In this document: positions 45,097 to 54,503 of the stretch, one piece after another
How the letters are laid out: every line of letters begins with the position of its first letter
How positions within the stretch are numbered: the first letter of the stretch is position 1
Assembly: GCA_029563035.1 (NCBI GenBank)
Contig: JAKQTP010000212.1
Span: forward strand, 124,001 to 188,000
Reading direction: 5' to 3'
Source of the DNA: an archaeon
Lineage (GTDB): Archaea > Iainarchaeota > Iainarchaeia > CSSED10-239
DNA length: 64,000 nucleotides
Position numbers and translations under genes: made by a program
Notes under the pieces: model-generated
What the model was told of the DNA's origin: nothing
The model's input: the letters and a program-made list of their open reading frames with translations, nothing else
Databases searched by the model: none

Positions 45097-45939
45097 ATGA
45101 AAGCAAAAGAAATTTATGAAAGATTAGAAAAAGACTTTATCAAAGGTAAAGGGCTTAGTGATGATTGGAAAGAAATTAAAAATTCTAAATATCTTTCTCT
45201 TAATTTTAAGAAAAGATCAATGGGTGTTGTCTATGATTTCTCAAAAGAAATAAAGAAAGTATATACAGCAGTTTTTCCAGATAAATCAATTATCAAGAAA
45301 ATACTTGCAAAGAAAGAAACAGATATTTTGCTGTTTGTTCATCATCCAATGTCTTGGGATATTACAAAAAAAGATGTTTTTACTTCTATTTCTAACAAAG
45401 ATTTAGAAATATTTAAAAAAAGAAGAATATCGGTGTATAATCTTCATGTTCCATTAGATAACTTTGGAAAATACTCAACAGCTAACACTCTTGCAAGGGC
45501 AATTGAGGTAAAGGTTGAAACACAATTTGCTCCTTATTTTGGGGCGATGTGTGGCATTATTGGAACAGTAGGTACAGATAAAGTTTCAGATTTAAAAAAA
45601 ACATTAGAAAAAGCAGTTGGGCACAAAGTTAAGCTTTACAAATATGGCTCAGACAAAATCAAAAACAAAAGAATTGCCCTAGTTGGTGGTGGAGGAAATA
45701 GTCTTGATCTCCTTGAGACAATACCAAAAGGCATTAATCTTTTTATTACTGGTGTTTCTGTAAAAAACGATTATGCCAAAAAGTCACATGATTACTTAAA
45801 AGAAAAAAAAATCAACCTTCTTGGTGGAACACACTATTCAACAGAAAAATTTGCTTGCATTGCTATGGTTGATTATTTTACAAAACTAAGATTGCCTTGC
45901 GAGTTTATTGAAGGAAAACCAATGATGGAAGACATGTAA
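45097..45939 (+). CDS. NIF3/DUF34-family metal-binding protein
   Basis: About 280 residues with metal-site motifs of the NIF3 family: FVHHPMSWD, YNLHVPLDN, and near the end GTHYSTEKFA. The family has an unsettled function, with suggestions including GTP cyclohydrolase-like or metal-insertion roles. ATG 45097 is chosen because a TATA-like TATTTAAAA lies about 30 bp upstream (leaderless); ATG 45079 is the alternative. Confidence 0.85.
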   Translation: MKAKEIYERLEKDFIKGKGLSDDWKEIKNSKYLSLNFKKRSMGVVYDFSKEIKKVYTAVFPDKSIIKKILAKKETDILLFVHHPMSWDITKKDVFTSISNKDLEIFKKRRISVYNLHVPLDNFGKYSTANTLARAIEVKVETQFAPYFGAMCGIIGTVGTDKVSDLKKTLEKAVGHKVKLYKYGSDKIKNKRIALVGGGGNSLDLLETIPKGINLFITGVSVKNDYAKKSHDYLKEKKINLLGGTHYSTEKFACIAMVDYFTKLRLPCEFIEGKPMMEDM

Positions 45940-45997
45940 ATTAATGCAAAAGACCAGATTTAAAAAACTTATGCTCTTTCATATTACTATAAATTAT

Positions 45998-46015
45998 AGG
46001 GGGGATCATTTATAA
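45998..46015 (+). promoter_or_regulatory. Shine-Dalgarno-like site deciding a non-AUG start
   Basis: AGGGGGGATC follows an in-frame TAG (45997-45999) and lies 6-9 nt before ATA 46012 and ATT 46015. No in-frame ATG, GTG or TTG lies between that TAG and the conserved PRPP-synthetase N-terminus. A TATA-like GATTTAAAAAAC near 45958 fits a transcript starting around 45990. Confidence 0.5.
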
Positions 46016-46893
46016 TTGTTGCTTGCTCTGGAACTGAAAATATCGCAAAGGAAATTGCAAAAAATCTTAATCTTTCTTTTTCTAAACTTAAAACTACTAA
46101 ATTCCCAGATGGTGAACTAAATGTTTCTTTTGGTAAGGACCTTAAAGGAGAAAATGTTTTTATTGTACAAAATTTCCAGAATACAAAAGAAATTAATCTA
46201 AATGACAAGATAATGGAAACTCTTTTTGCTATCTATACAGCAAGAGATCTAAAGGCAAAGAAAGTATATCTAATAGCAACATATTTCCCTTATTTTAGAG
46301 GAGATGCAAGGTTTGAAGAAGGCGGTTGTATCTCAATCAAAGTTATGAATAAACTTTTTGAGGGCTGTGACAAGATATTCTGTGTTGACCCACACCTTCA
46401 TAGAATCAAAAATATAAAAAATGCATTATCTAATGGAATAGAAATCAATCTTGATGAGCCAATAATTGAATATTTAAAGAAAAAAAAAGTTGTTAATCCG
46501 CTTTTTGTAGGGCCAGATATTGAAAGCATACAATGGATTGTTAATGTGGCCAAGGCATTTAATCAAAAACCAGTGGTTGCTCTAAAAGAAAGAATAAATG
46601 CAAGAGAAGTTATAATCTCATTACCAAAGATAAAAACAGCAAAAGGCAGAGACATAGTTATTATTGATGATATAATAAGTACAGGCCGTACCATTATTGA
46701 AAACATTAAACAACTTAAGAAATATGAACCACGAAAATTCTATGTTGTTGGAATACATGGGCTTTTTACAGAAAATGCCTTGCCAAAATTAAAGAAATAT
46801 GCAACAATTATTTCAACAAACACTCTTAATAACGATGCAGAAAAGATTAATGTTTCTTCTCAGATTGCAAAAATAGTAAGGAAAAACATATGA
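46012..46893 (+). CDS. prs: Ribose-phosphate pyrophosphokinase (PRPP synthetase), non-AUG start
   Basis: About 293 residues: N-terminal FIIVACSGTENIAKEIAKNL, KFPDGELNVSF, CVDPHLHR (metal/ATP site), and the PRPP loop IVIIDDIISTGRTI. It converts ribose-5-phosphate and ATP to PRPP. The first ATG in frame (46213) would delete about 67 conserved residues, so translation must start near ATA 46012 or ATT 46015. It overlaps rpiB by 4 bp, giving substrate-level coupling. Confidence 0.9.
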   Translation: MIVACSGTENIAKEIAKNLNLSFSKLKTTKFPDGELNVSFGKDLKGENVFIVQNFQNTKEINLNDKIMETLFAIYTARDLKAKKVYLIATYFPYFRGDARFEEGGCISIKVMNKLFEGCDKIFCVDPHLHRIKNIKNALSNGIEINLDEPIIEYLKKKKVVNPLFVGPDIESIQWIVNVAKAFNQKPVVALKERINAREVIISLPKIKTAKGRDIVIIDDIISTGRTIIENIKQLKKYEPRKFYVVGIHGLFTENALPKLKKYATIISTNTLNNDAEKINVSSQIAKIVRKNI

Positions 46894-47333
46894 GCGAAAA
46901 ATACTTTTTAGCAAGCGATCATGCAGGCTTTGAGCTTAAGGAAAAGATCAAAAAGTATTTGACAACATCAAAACTTGATTTTCAAGACTTAGGCCCAAAA
47001 ACCTACAATCCAGAAGATGACTATAACGACTATGCAAAAAAAGTTGTTAAAAAAGTTAAAAATAACAAAAAACATTTTGGAATACTTGTTTGCGGGACTG
47101 GACAAGGAATGTCAATACAGGCAAACAGATATTCTGTTGTAAGATGCGCACTTTGCTGGAATAGAGAAATAGCAAGACAAGCAAAAGAACATCTAAACGC
47201 AAACATCATTTCTATGCCTGGAAAATACATAGATATAAAGACAGCAAAAGAAATAATTGATGTTTGGCGAAAAACAAAAACTTTAACATTAGAGAAACAC
47301 AAAAGAAGAATAAACAAATTGGAGATATTATGA
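46890..47333 (+). CDS. rpiB: Ribose-5-phosphate isomerase B
   Basis: At 147 residues: start LASDHAGFELKEKI, NDYAKKVVKKV, the active-site loop VCGTGQGMSIQANR with its catalytic Cys, and the HLNANIISMPGKYI tail. It interconverts ribulose-5-phosphate and ribose-5-phosphate. Its ATGA overlaps with prs upstream and HPS downstream. Confidence 0.95.
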   Translation: MSEKYFLASDHAGFELKEKIKKYLTTSKLDFQDLGPKTYNPEDDYNDYAKKVVKKVKNNKKHFGILVCGTGQGMSIQANRYSVVRCALCWNREIARQAKEHLNANIISMPGKYIDIKTAKEIIDVWRKTKTLTLEKHKRRINKLEIL

Positions 47334-47962
47334 AACTACAATTGGCACTTGATGTCACTGATAAGAAAAAAGCAATAGAGCTTTGTAAAAAGGTTAGTAA
47401 ATATATAGATGTTATTGAACTTGGAACACCGTTTATCAAGATCTACGGACTAAATGGCTTAGTCAAAGATTTTAAGAAACTTAAAAAACCAGTTTTAACT
47501 GACCTAAAAACTATGGATACTGGTTATTTTGAAGCAGAGCTTGCATTTAAGGCAGGTGCTGATTACTCAACAGTTTGTGCTTCTGCATATATTGAAACAA
47601 TAAAAGGCACAATAAAAGCAGCAAAGGACTACAAAAAAAAATCCCTTGTTGACTTGATTGGAACAAAAGACCCTATTAAGTCTGCAAAGGAAATTCTTAA
47701 GTATAAGCCAGACTACATTGGCATACACTCTGGAATTGATATGCAACAAAAGGGCATAAAGCCTCTTAAGACCTTAATAAATCTTTCAAAGATAATGGAT
47801 AGTAAGAAAATCGCAATTGCAGGTGGTATCAATCTTGAAACTATAGAAGAAATTGCAAAATATAAGCCAGGAATTATAATTGTTGGCGGAGCAATAACAA
47901 ATGCTAAAGATCCTGTTGCTGTTGCTAAGAAAATGAAAGAAATAATGGAAAAATATGAGTAA
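47330..47962 (+). CDS. hps: 3-hexulose-6-phosphate synthase
   Basis: At 210 residues it is a (beta/alpha)8 barrel of the orotidine-decarboxylase superfamily: LALDVTDKKKAIEL, LTDLKTMDTGYFE (metal/phosphate site), YIGIHSGID, and AIAGGIN with IIVGGAIT as phosphate clamp. In archaea lacking the pentose-phosphate pathway it runs backwards, splitting hexulose-6-phosphate into ribulose-5-phosphate and formaldehyde. ATG 47330 overlaps the rpiB stop and has GGAGAT before it. Confidence 0.93.
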   Translation: MKLQLALDVTDKKKAIELCKKVSKYIDVIELGTPFIKIYGLNGLVKDFKKLKKPVLTDLKTMDTGYFEAELAFKAGADYSTVCASAYIETIKGTIKAAKDYKKKSLVDLIGTKDPIKSAKEILKYKPDYIGIHSGIDMQQKGIKPLKTLINLSKIMDSKKIAIAGGINLETIEEIAKYKPGIIIVGGAITNAKDPVAVAKKMKEIMEKYE

Positions 47963-48521
47963 AAATATAGATAATGTTCTTGAAAGAATAATAAAAGAAA
48001 TAAAGTTTTCTTTAAAAGACATAAGTGAAATAAAAACAAGCAGATTTCTAGATGAAATCTTAAAGTCAAAGAAGGTGTTTGTGACAGGGCAGGGCAGAAG
48101 TGGCCTAATAGCTGAAAGCTTTGCTATGAGGCTTATGCAAATGGGTATCAAAACCCACTATATAGGAGACAGCACAACTCCTGCCATCTCTAAAAATGAT
48201 TTGCTTGTTGCAATATCTGGCTCTGGCAAAACAGAAATAACAAAAATGATAATAAAGGGAGCAGACAAAGTAAATGCAAGGGTTGTTCTTATTACCAATA
48301 AAAAAACATCCAAAGAAAAAGCCAAGATAAAAAATACAGACTTGATAATTGAGATCAATGCAAAAGCAAAAACTGACAAAAACAAGAAATCAATTGAGCC
48401 ACTTGGAACGCTCTTTGAGCAAGCAAGCCTAGTATATCTTGATGCTGTTATTGTCTTACTTATGAAAAAGCAGAATGTTAAAGAAACAGAGCTTGGAAAA
48501 AGACATGCAAACTTGGAATAA
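47955..48521 (+). CDS. phi: 6-phospho-3-hexuloisomerase
   Basis: The 188-residue SIS-domain protein has FVTGQGRSGLIAESFAMRLMQMG, ISGSGKTEITKM, and a C-terminal GTLFEQASLVYLDAVIVLL helix. It interconverts fructose-6-phosphate and hexulose-6-phosphate. It overlaps hps by 8 bp. Together with HPS, RpiB and PRPP synthetase it completes a route from fructose-6-phosphate to PRPP. Confidence 0.94.
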   Translation: MSKNIDNVLERIIKEIKFSLKDISEIKTSRFLDEILKSKKVFVTGQGRSGLIAESFAMRLMQMGIKTHYIGDSTTPAISKNDLLVAISGSGKTEITKMIIKGADKVNARVVLITNKKTSKEKAKIKNTDLIIEINAKAKTDKNKKSIEPLGTLFEQASLVYLDAVIVLLMKKQNVKETELGKRHANLE

Positions 48522-48587
48522 ACAATATTTTTATAAGGCTTTTGATTTACATAATAAGTATATTTTGGATTTGGGGAAACTAAATAA

Positions 48588-49823
48588 ATGAGAACTGTTA
48601 TTAAAAAAGGCAATATACCTGTAAATAACGACATGCCTAACGAAATTCTTAATAAAGATACATATGTAAAAAATGTTCAAACCACAAGAACAAGAACACT
48701 AAGACAAACAAAAAATTCTAATTCTGAAATTCTTTTGCCAAAAAAAAAAATTATAAAAACAAAGATTATTAAAGACATTAAAACTAAACCAGAACCAAAA
48801 AAGATAATTAGAGATCCAGAACTTACTTTTAATAAATCTGTAGATAACCCTATAATTTGCCCAATACCAGAAAATAACTGGGAATCCTGGCAAACATTCA
48901 ATCCTGCAGCAATCTTGATTGATAATAAAGTTCATTTCTTGTATAGGGCCATAGGCGATGATGGGATGTCTAGGTTTGGATATGCTATGTCAGAAGACGG
49001 CTTTACAATTAAAGAAAGGCTTTCTTATCCTGCTTATGAACATGAAATTGTTAAGGGTCCTTATACTCTTGTAAACTCACCATCTGGTGGAAGCTGGGGT
49101 GGCTGTGAAGACCCAAGGCTTGTTAGGGTTGATAATGAAGATAGGATCTATGTGACTTATACTGCTTGTGATGGTGGCTTAAGAGTTGGCTTAACCTCAA
49201 TTAAAGTTTCTGATTTTGTAAACAAAAGATGGAAGTGGAAAAAACCAAAGATTATCTCCCCACCAGGAGAATGCCATAAAAACTGGTTAATCTTTCCAGA
49301 AAAAATAAATGGCAAATATGCAATATTACATAGCATTAATTCAGGCAAAATATTAATAGAGTATTTAGATGATCTTGAGTTTAAAGACGGGAAAGTCATA
49401 AATAGCAAATATCTTCTCACTGAGGTCAGAGTAGATCGCTGGGATAAAAAGGTCAGAGCTGGCGGGCCACCACCAATCAGAACAAAATATGGCTGGCTAT
49501 TATTTTATCATGCAGAAGATAAAGACGATCCTGGCAAATATAAGCTTGGAGCAATGATACTTGATATTAATGATCCTACAAAGATATTATATCGTTGCAA
49601 ACAACCAGTGCTTGAACCTAAAGAATATTATGAATATGAAGGGTTTAAGGGAGGGGTTGTTTATGCGCTTGGTTCTGTTATTAAAGATGGAAAGCTAATT
49701 ATTTATTATGGTAGTGCAGATAACTATGTTTGTGTTGCCTACACAAAATTAGACTCTTTTTTAGAGGCCTTAATCAAAGGAAAGAAAAAGCCTCTTAAAC
49801 TTAAACTTCTTATGAAAAAATAA
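48588..49823 (+). CDS. GH130 family beta-mannoside phosphorylase-like protein
   Basis: At 411 residues the first about 80 are Lys/Thr-rich and probably disordered. The rest is a five-bladed propeller of GH130: ESWQTFNPAAIL, FLYRAIGDDGMSRFGYA, the hallmark CEDPR (173-177) that carries the predicted catalytic Asp, WLIFPEKINGKYAILH, and YYGSADNYVCVAY. The family phosphorolyses or hydrolyses beta-1,2 or beta-1,4-mannosides; phosphorolysis gives mannose-1-phosphate. The genes for using that product lie directly downstream. Confidence 0.85.
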   Translation: MRTVIKKGNIPVNNDMPNEILNKDTYVKNVQTTRTRTLRQTKNSNSEILLPKKKIIKTKIIKDIKTKPEPKKIIRDPELTFNKSVDNPIICPIPENNWESWQTFNPAAILIDNKVHFLYRAIGDDGMSRFGYAMSEDGFTIKERLSYPAYEHEIVKGPYTLVNSPSGGSWGGCEDPRLVRVDNEDRIYVTYTACDGGLRVGLTSIKVSDFVNKRWKWKKPKIISPPGECHKNWLIFPEKINGKYAILHSINSGKILIEYLDDLEFKDGKVINSKYLLTEVRVDRWDKKVRAGGPPPIRTKYGWLLFYHAEDKDDPGKYKLGAMILDINDPTKILYRCKQPVLEPKEYYEYEGFKGGVVYALGSVIKDGKLIIYYGSADNYVCVAYTKLDSFLEALIKGKKKPLKLKLLMKK

Positions 49824-49837
49824 CACAGTGAAAAAAT

Positions 49838-51742
49838 ATGATTGTTAAAAGATATGAGAAAAATCCAATTTTAAAACCAAATAAAAACACATGCTGGGAA
49901 TCCCATTCAACCTTTAATGGTTGTGCTATAAAGAGAAAATATGAGATGTTTTTACTTTACAGGGCAATGTCATGTAATGATTTCCATCCTATTAACGAGC
50001 AAAAGATGGAGATGTCCTGTATTGGTATAGCAAGAAGCTTTGATGGCTTGCATTTCAAGAATAGAAAAATATTTATCTATCCTGAAGAAAGTTTTGATAA
50101 ATTTGGTTGCGAGGATCCAAGAATCACAAAGCTTGGAGACAAATATTATATTTTCTATACAGCTCTTTCTGAATATCCATTTAAAGCAAGTGGAATAAAG
50201 GTTGCTGTTGCTATAACTAAAGATCTTGAAAAGATTGAAGAAAGGCATCTGGTTACGCCATTTAATGCTAAAGCAATGACTATGTTTCCAGAGAAAATAA
50301 ATAACAAGATTTGGTGTTTGTTTACACACCATAGTGATTCTCCACCATCAAAGATATGCTTTGCAGTATTTGATAAAGAGAAGGATATGTGGTCAAGAGA
50401 TTACTGGAAAAATTGGTATAACAATCACGAGAAGTTTGTTTTGCCACTTAGAAGAAGAGACAAGGATCATGTAGAGATTGGTGCTCCACCAATCAAGACA
50501 AAGCACGGCTGGTTATTGTTTTATTCTTATATTTTTGATTATTTTTCATCAGATAAAGTGTTTAGTATTGAGGCTGTTCTTTTAGACCTTAAAGACCCAA
50601 CAAAGATTATTGCAAGAACCAAAGGACCACTTCTTATTCCTGAAGAATATTATGAAAAATACGGAATGGTTAATAATATTGTTTTCCCATCAGGAGCAAC
50701 AATTAATGGAAATTACATAAATCTTTATTATGGTGCTGCAGACACCACCTGCTGTGTTGCTTTTGTAGATAGCAAATGCTTGTTTGAACACATGCTTCCT
50801 AATCCTTTAGATAATCTTTCATTTAAAAGATCAGAAAAAAACCCAATAATCAAACCAAACAAAAAGAACAAATGGGAAGCTCGTTCAACTTTTAATCCTG
50901 CTGCAATATATCTTGATAACAAAGTGCATATTGTTTATAGAGCAGTATCTGATGATAATGTTTCTACAATGGGCTATGCTACTTCAAAAGATGGAGTAAC
51001 TATTGATTATAGAGCTAAAGAACCAATCTATAAGCCAAGAGAAGATTTTGAAATCTCTGGTTGTGAAGATCCAAGGCTAACACAGATTGGAAAGGACATC
51101 TATATGCTTTATACTGCTTATAATGTTAATACAGCACCAAGAGTTGCTTTAACAAAAATATCTGTAAAGGACTTTATTGCAAACAACTGGGACAAATGGT
51201 CAAAACCAATATTAATATCTCCGCCAGGAATAAGCGACAAAGATGCTTGTTTCTTCCCTGAAAAGATTAATGGCAAATATTATGTTTTACATAGGCTTGA
51301 AAACGAAATAGATCTTTGTGCAATTGATGATCTTGAGTTTAAAGGCAAGAACAGATACCTTGAAGAAAACAACTGGTTAGCACCAAGAAAGGGCTGGTGG
51401 GATCATATAAAGGTTGGGGCAGCAGCACCCCCAATTAAAACAAAAGAGGGCTGGATATTATTATATCACGGCATTTCTGAAGATCGTTCCTATAATGTAG
51501 GAGCAGTTTTACTTGATCTTAATGATCCTACAAAGATACTTGCAAGAAGTGATGAACCATTATTTAGGCCAGAAAAAGACTATGAAAAACATGGAGATGT
51601 TCCAAATGTTGTATTTCCTTGCGGAGCCATTGTAAAAGACAACAAATTATATATCTATTATGGTGGCGGGGACCTAGTTACTGGTGTTGCCACCATGGAT
51701 ATGGATTTATTACTTAAAAAATTAAAACTTTGCAGGTGTTAA
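49838..51742 (+). CDS. Tandem double GH130 protein
   Basis: At 634 residues it holds two complete GH130 propellers in one chain. Module 1 (about 1-320) has YEKNPILKPNKNTCWES, LLYRAMSC and CEDPR (91-95). Module 2 (about 327-634) has SEKNPIIKPNKKNKWEA, IVYRAVSDDN and CEDPR (409-413). Both keep the FPEKIN and YYGxxD motifs, so both may be active. It starts 14 bp after the single-module paralogue. Confidence 0.85.
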   Translation: MIVKRYEKNPILKPNKNTCWESHSTFNGCAIKRKYEMFLLYRAMSCNDFHPINEQKMEMSCIGIARSFDGLHFKNRKIFIYPEESFDKFGCEDPRITKLGDKYYIFYTALSEYPFKASGIKVAVAITKDLEKIEERHLVTPFNAKAMTMFPEKINNKIWCLFTHHSDSPPSKICFAVFDKEKDMWSRDYWKNWYNNHEKFVLPLRRRDKDHVEIGAPPIKTKHGWLLFYSYIFDYFSSDKVFSIEAVLLDLKDPTKIIARTKGPLLIPEEYYEKYGMVNNIVFPSGATINGNYINLYYGAADTTCCVAFVDSKCLFEHMLPNPLDNLSFKRSEKNPIIKPNKKNKWEARSTFNPAAIYLDNKVHIVYRAVSDDNVSTMGYATSKDGVTIDYRAKEPIYKPREDFEISGCEDPRLTQIGKDIYMLYTAYNVNTAPRVALTKISVKDFIANNWDKWSKPILISPPGISDKDACFFPEKINGKYYVLHRLENEIDLCAIDDLEFKGKNRYLEENNWLAPRKGWWDHIKVGAAAPPIKTKEGWILLYHGISEDRSYNVGAVLLDLNDPTKILARSDEPLFRPEKDYEKHGDVPNVVFPCGAIVKDNKLYIYYGGGDLVTGVATMDMDLLLKKLKLCRC

Positions 51743-51747
51743 ATTAC

Positions 51748-52080
51748 ATGATAGAAACAAAAAGGCCTTGGGGTAAATTTTTAACATTTGCAAAAAACAA
51801 AAAATGCACAGTTAAGATATTAGAGGTTAATCCTGGAGAATCCCTAAGCCTACAAAAGCACAAGCTTAGAGAAGAACATTGGTATTTTCTGGATTCTGGT
51901 TTTGCCCAAATTGGTAAAACAAAAAAAAAGATTGCAGCAGGCAAGAAGATAATAATTAAGAAAAACCAAGAGCATAGGCTTTTGGCCGGAAAGAACAAAA
52001 CAAGAGTTCTAGAAATTTCTTTTGGACATTTTTCTGAAAAAGACGAGGTTAGGTTAGAAGATAAATATGCAAGAAAATAA
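51748..52080 (+). CDS. Cupin mannose-6-phosphate isomerase (type II PMI-like)
   Basis: The 110-residue single cupin matches the isomerase part of bifunctional ManC/type II PMI: ETKRPWGKFLTF, LEVNPGESLSLQKHKLREEHWYFLDSG with metal ligands (QKH...EEHW), and KNQEHRL. It should interconvert mannose-6-phosphate and fructose-6-phosphate. ATG 51748 follows AGGTG; it starts 5 bp after the GH130 gene and overlaps the mutase gene by 14 bp. Confidence 0.8.
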   Translation: MIETKRPWGKFLTFAKNKKCTVKILEVNPGESLSLQKHKLREEHWYFLDSGFAQIGKTKKKIAAGKKIIIKKNQEHRLLAGKNKTRVLEISFGHFSEKDEVRLEDKYARK

Positions 52081-53389
52081 GGCTTTTAAAACAAACGACA
52101 TTAGAGGAATATACCCTATAGAAATAAACGATAACCTTGCTTATTTGGTTGGAAAAGCAATAGTCTATAAATACAAGCCAAAGAAACTTGTTATTGGCAG
52201 AGATGCCAGGGCATCTTCTCCTTTGCTTTTTTCTAGTATTGTTAAAGGAATTCTTGAAAGTGGTTGTGAAATTATTGATATTGGCTTAACTAGCACGCCT
52301 TTATTCTATTATTCTGTTGGAGAAACAAAAGCAGACTTTGGAATAATGATAACTGCTTCGCACAACCCTGGAAAATATAATGGCTTTAAGCTTGTTAAAA
52401 AAGGGGTTATTCCAACAACTGCAAAAGAAATACAAGAGCTTAAAAAAATAGTATTTTCTAAAAAGAAAAACACAGTTTCTAAAGATGCAAAAATATCATT
52501 TCTAGATCTTTCTGAAAAATACGTAAATAGACATTTAAAAGAAAGCAAGATTAAAAAGAAAATAAAGGTTGTTGTTGATACTGGTAATGGTATGGCAGCC
52601 CCTTTTTTTAATAAAGTTTTTTCCAAATTGCCTGTTTCTGTAATTTACATTAACCAGAAAATAAACATGGTCTCTCCTAAACACGAGGCTAACCCATTAA
52701 GAGTAGAGACCTTAAAGGAACTACAAAAAGAAGTTAAGAAAAACAAAGCAACTCTTGGCATTGCTTTTGATGGAGATGGTGACAGGGTAGGGTTTGTTGA
52801 TGAGAAAGGCGAGATCATACCTATGGATTTGATTACTGCTCTTGTTTCTAAAAAAATATTAAAGAAAAAACGCAAAGCAAAGATTATCTATGACCTTAGA
52901 AGCAGTAATGTTGTTAAAGAGACTATACTTAAAAATGGCGGAATTCCTATAGAATACAAGGTTGGCCATTCTCTTATCAAGACAAAGATGAGAGAGATCA
53001 ACGCTACATTTGCTGGAGAAGTTAGTGGCCACTTTTATTTTAAGGAGTTTAATTATTCAGAGGCTCCATTCTATGTATGCATTTTATTGTTAAATGAAAT
53101 TAATAACAAAACAATTTCTGAAATTATTAGGCCATTAAGAAGATACTATAAAACACCAGAGCTTAATTACAAGATAAAAGATACAGAAAAGAAAATAAAA
53201 GAAATAAAAGAAAAATATAAATCTGGTAAAATTAGTAATTTAGATGGCATAAAAGTAGTTTTCAAAGACTGGTGGTTTAATGTCAGAAGCAGTCACACAG
53301 AGCCACTTCTTCGCCTTAATCTAGAGGCAAACACCAAAGAGCTTATGCAAGAGAAACTAAAAGAAATAGAAGAAATAATTAAGAAATAA
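52067..53389 (+). CDS. Phosphomannomutase/phosphoglucomutase
   Basis: At 440 residues: FKTNDIRGIYP start, phosphoserine loop TASHNP (96-101), metal loop AFDGDGDRVGF, sugar-binding GEVSGHFYF, and phosphate-binding RSSHTEPLLRLN. It interconverts mannose-1-phosphate and mannose-6-phosphate (and perhaps the glucose forms). It is the last gene of the plus-strand run from GH130 through PMI. Confidence 0.94.
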   Translation: MQENKAFKTNDIRGIYPIEINDNLAYLVGKAIVYKYKPKKLVIGRDARASSPLLFSSIVKGILESGCEIIDIGLTSTPLFYYSVGETKADFGIMITASHNPGKYNGFKLVKKGVIPTTAKEIQELKKIVFSKKKNTVSKDAKISFLDLSEKYVNRHLKESKIKKKIKVVVDTGNGMAAPFFNKVFSKLPVSVIYINQKINMVSPKHEANPLRVETLKELQKEVKKNKATLGIAFDGDGDRVGFVDEKGEIIPMDLITALVSKKILKKKRKAKIIYDLRSSNVVKETILKNGGIPIEYKVGHSLIKTKMREINATFAGEVSGHFYFKEFNYSEAPFYVCILLLNEINNKTISEIIRPLRRYYKTPELNYKIKDTEKKIKEIKEKYKSGKISNLDGIKVVFKDWWFNVRSSHTEPLLRLNLEANTKELMQEKLKEIEEIIKK

Positions 53390-53422
53390 GCTTTCTTACA
53401 AAACCAATTATAAGATTATTTA

Positions 53423-54425
53423 TCATCTTACTATTGGTCTTCTAATGGTATTAACCTTTCTATTAGTTGCTTTAGCTTTAGTACTAGCAAATCTTTTTCC
53501 CATTTCTTCTCTGCTTGCTTGTTTTTGTAATTCTTTCTTTTTAACTGCTTCTGTTTTTTTTGCAAAAGACACTTGTCCTTTTAAGAAAATTGCTCGATCT
53601 TTAAGTCTATTTAAGTTTTGAGCATATTCAAATACTAATTTCTTATTTCCTTTACTAAACACAAGTCCAATATTTCCACTTGCATTTCCTGATTTGTTGC
53701 CAATAACTGTTGCTGAAGGGATAAATACTAATTTACCACTTTTAATAATTGCCTTTCCTTGTAATTGAAAATTTTGATTGATTAACTTTTCTCCTGGTTT
53801 CCCTGAAAATGCGAGGGATGCAAAAATTGGTTTTCCAGAAACTGTGCCTAATGAAACTTCCCCTATTCCTGTATGACTTACTAATTTTCCTTTATTAAAT
53901 GTTAAAGTACCGCCTGTTGTTACTCCTTTAATTTTTGTAGATGCTTCAATTGTTGAATTTCTTATTGGATCCATTATTGATATTTTTTGAAGTTCATAAT
54001 TATTTATTTTTGTATTATAGCCTATACTTAAATTTACTTTCTGTCCTCCTATTTCTGATAAACTTGCTGCCAAACTTAATTGTTCATATAATTTATCAGG
54101 AACAGATTTATTATTTATCAAAAAAAGAATTGGTGCCCATTTGAAGTCCTACATTATATGTTCCTTTTACAATTTTATTCGCAAGGTCTTTTCCATATTT
54201 TAATTCGAGTGCCTTAACCCAAAAATCTTCTTTTTGTTTAATAGAAATACCAGAAACATGGATTGTTCCTGAGCCCCCTTGTTCCATTAATGGTTTTGAA
54301 CCTATGGAAAATTGTTGTGCTTGTAAAGGAACAATTGCACTTCCTATAGCAATTAATGCTCCTGAAGCAAGCATTTTTGGATTTGCGATTACATCTTTTA
54401 ATACATCACGTATTTTTTTAGCCAT
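53423..54425 (-). pseudogene. Exported beta-rich protein interrupted by a frameshift in a T7 run
   Basis: ATG 54425, preceded by GGAGG at 7 nt, opens a frame with a signal-like segment (LASGALIAIGSAIVPLQAQ) that reaches a run of seven T (plus-strand A at 54120-54126) and stops at 54111. Removing one T continues directly into the second frame (NSF-LINNKSVPDKLYEQL), which runs to 53423. Together they give about 335 residues of strand-rich, Gly/Ser/Thr-rich sequence with a basic Ala/Lys tail. I do not recognise the family. The cause may be phase variation, a sequencing error or decay. Confidence 0.6.
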
Positions 54426-54503
54426 CTTATATTCCTCCATATTAAGTATTTAATTTATTAAAAAAATAGATGTGCGAAAGTTATATAATACTTTGTAATT
54501 ATT

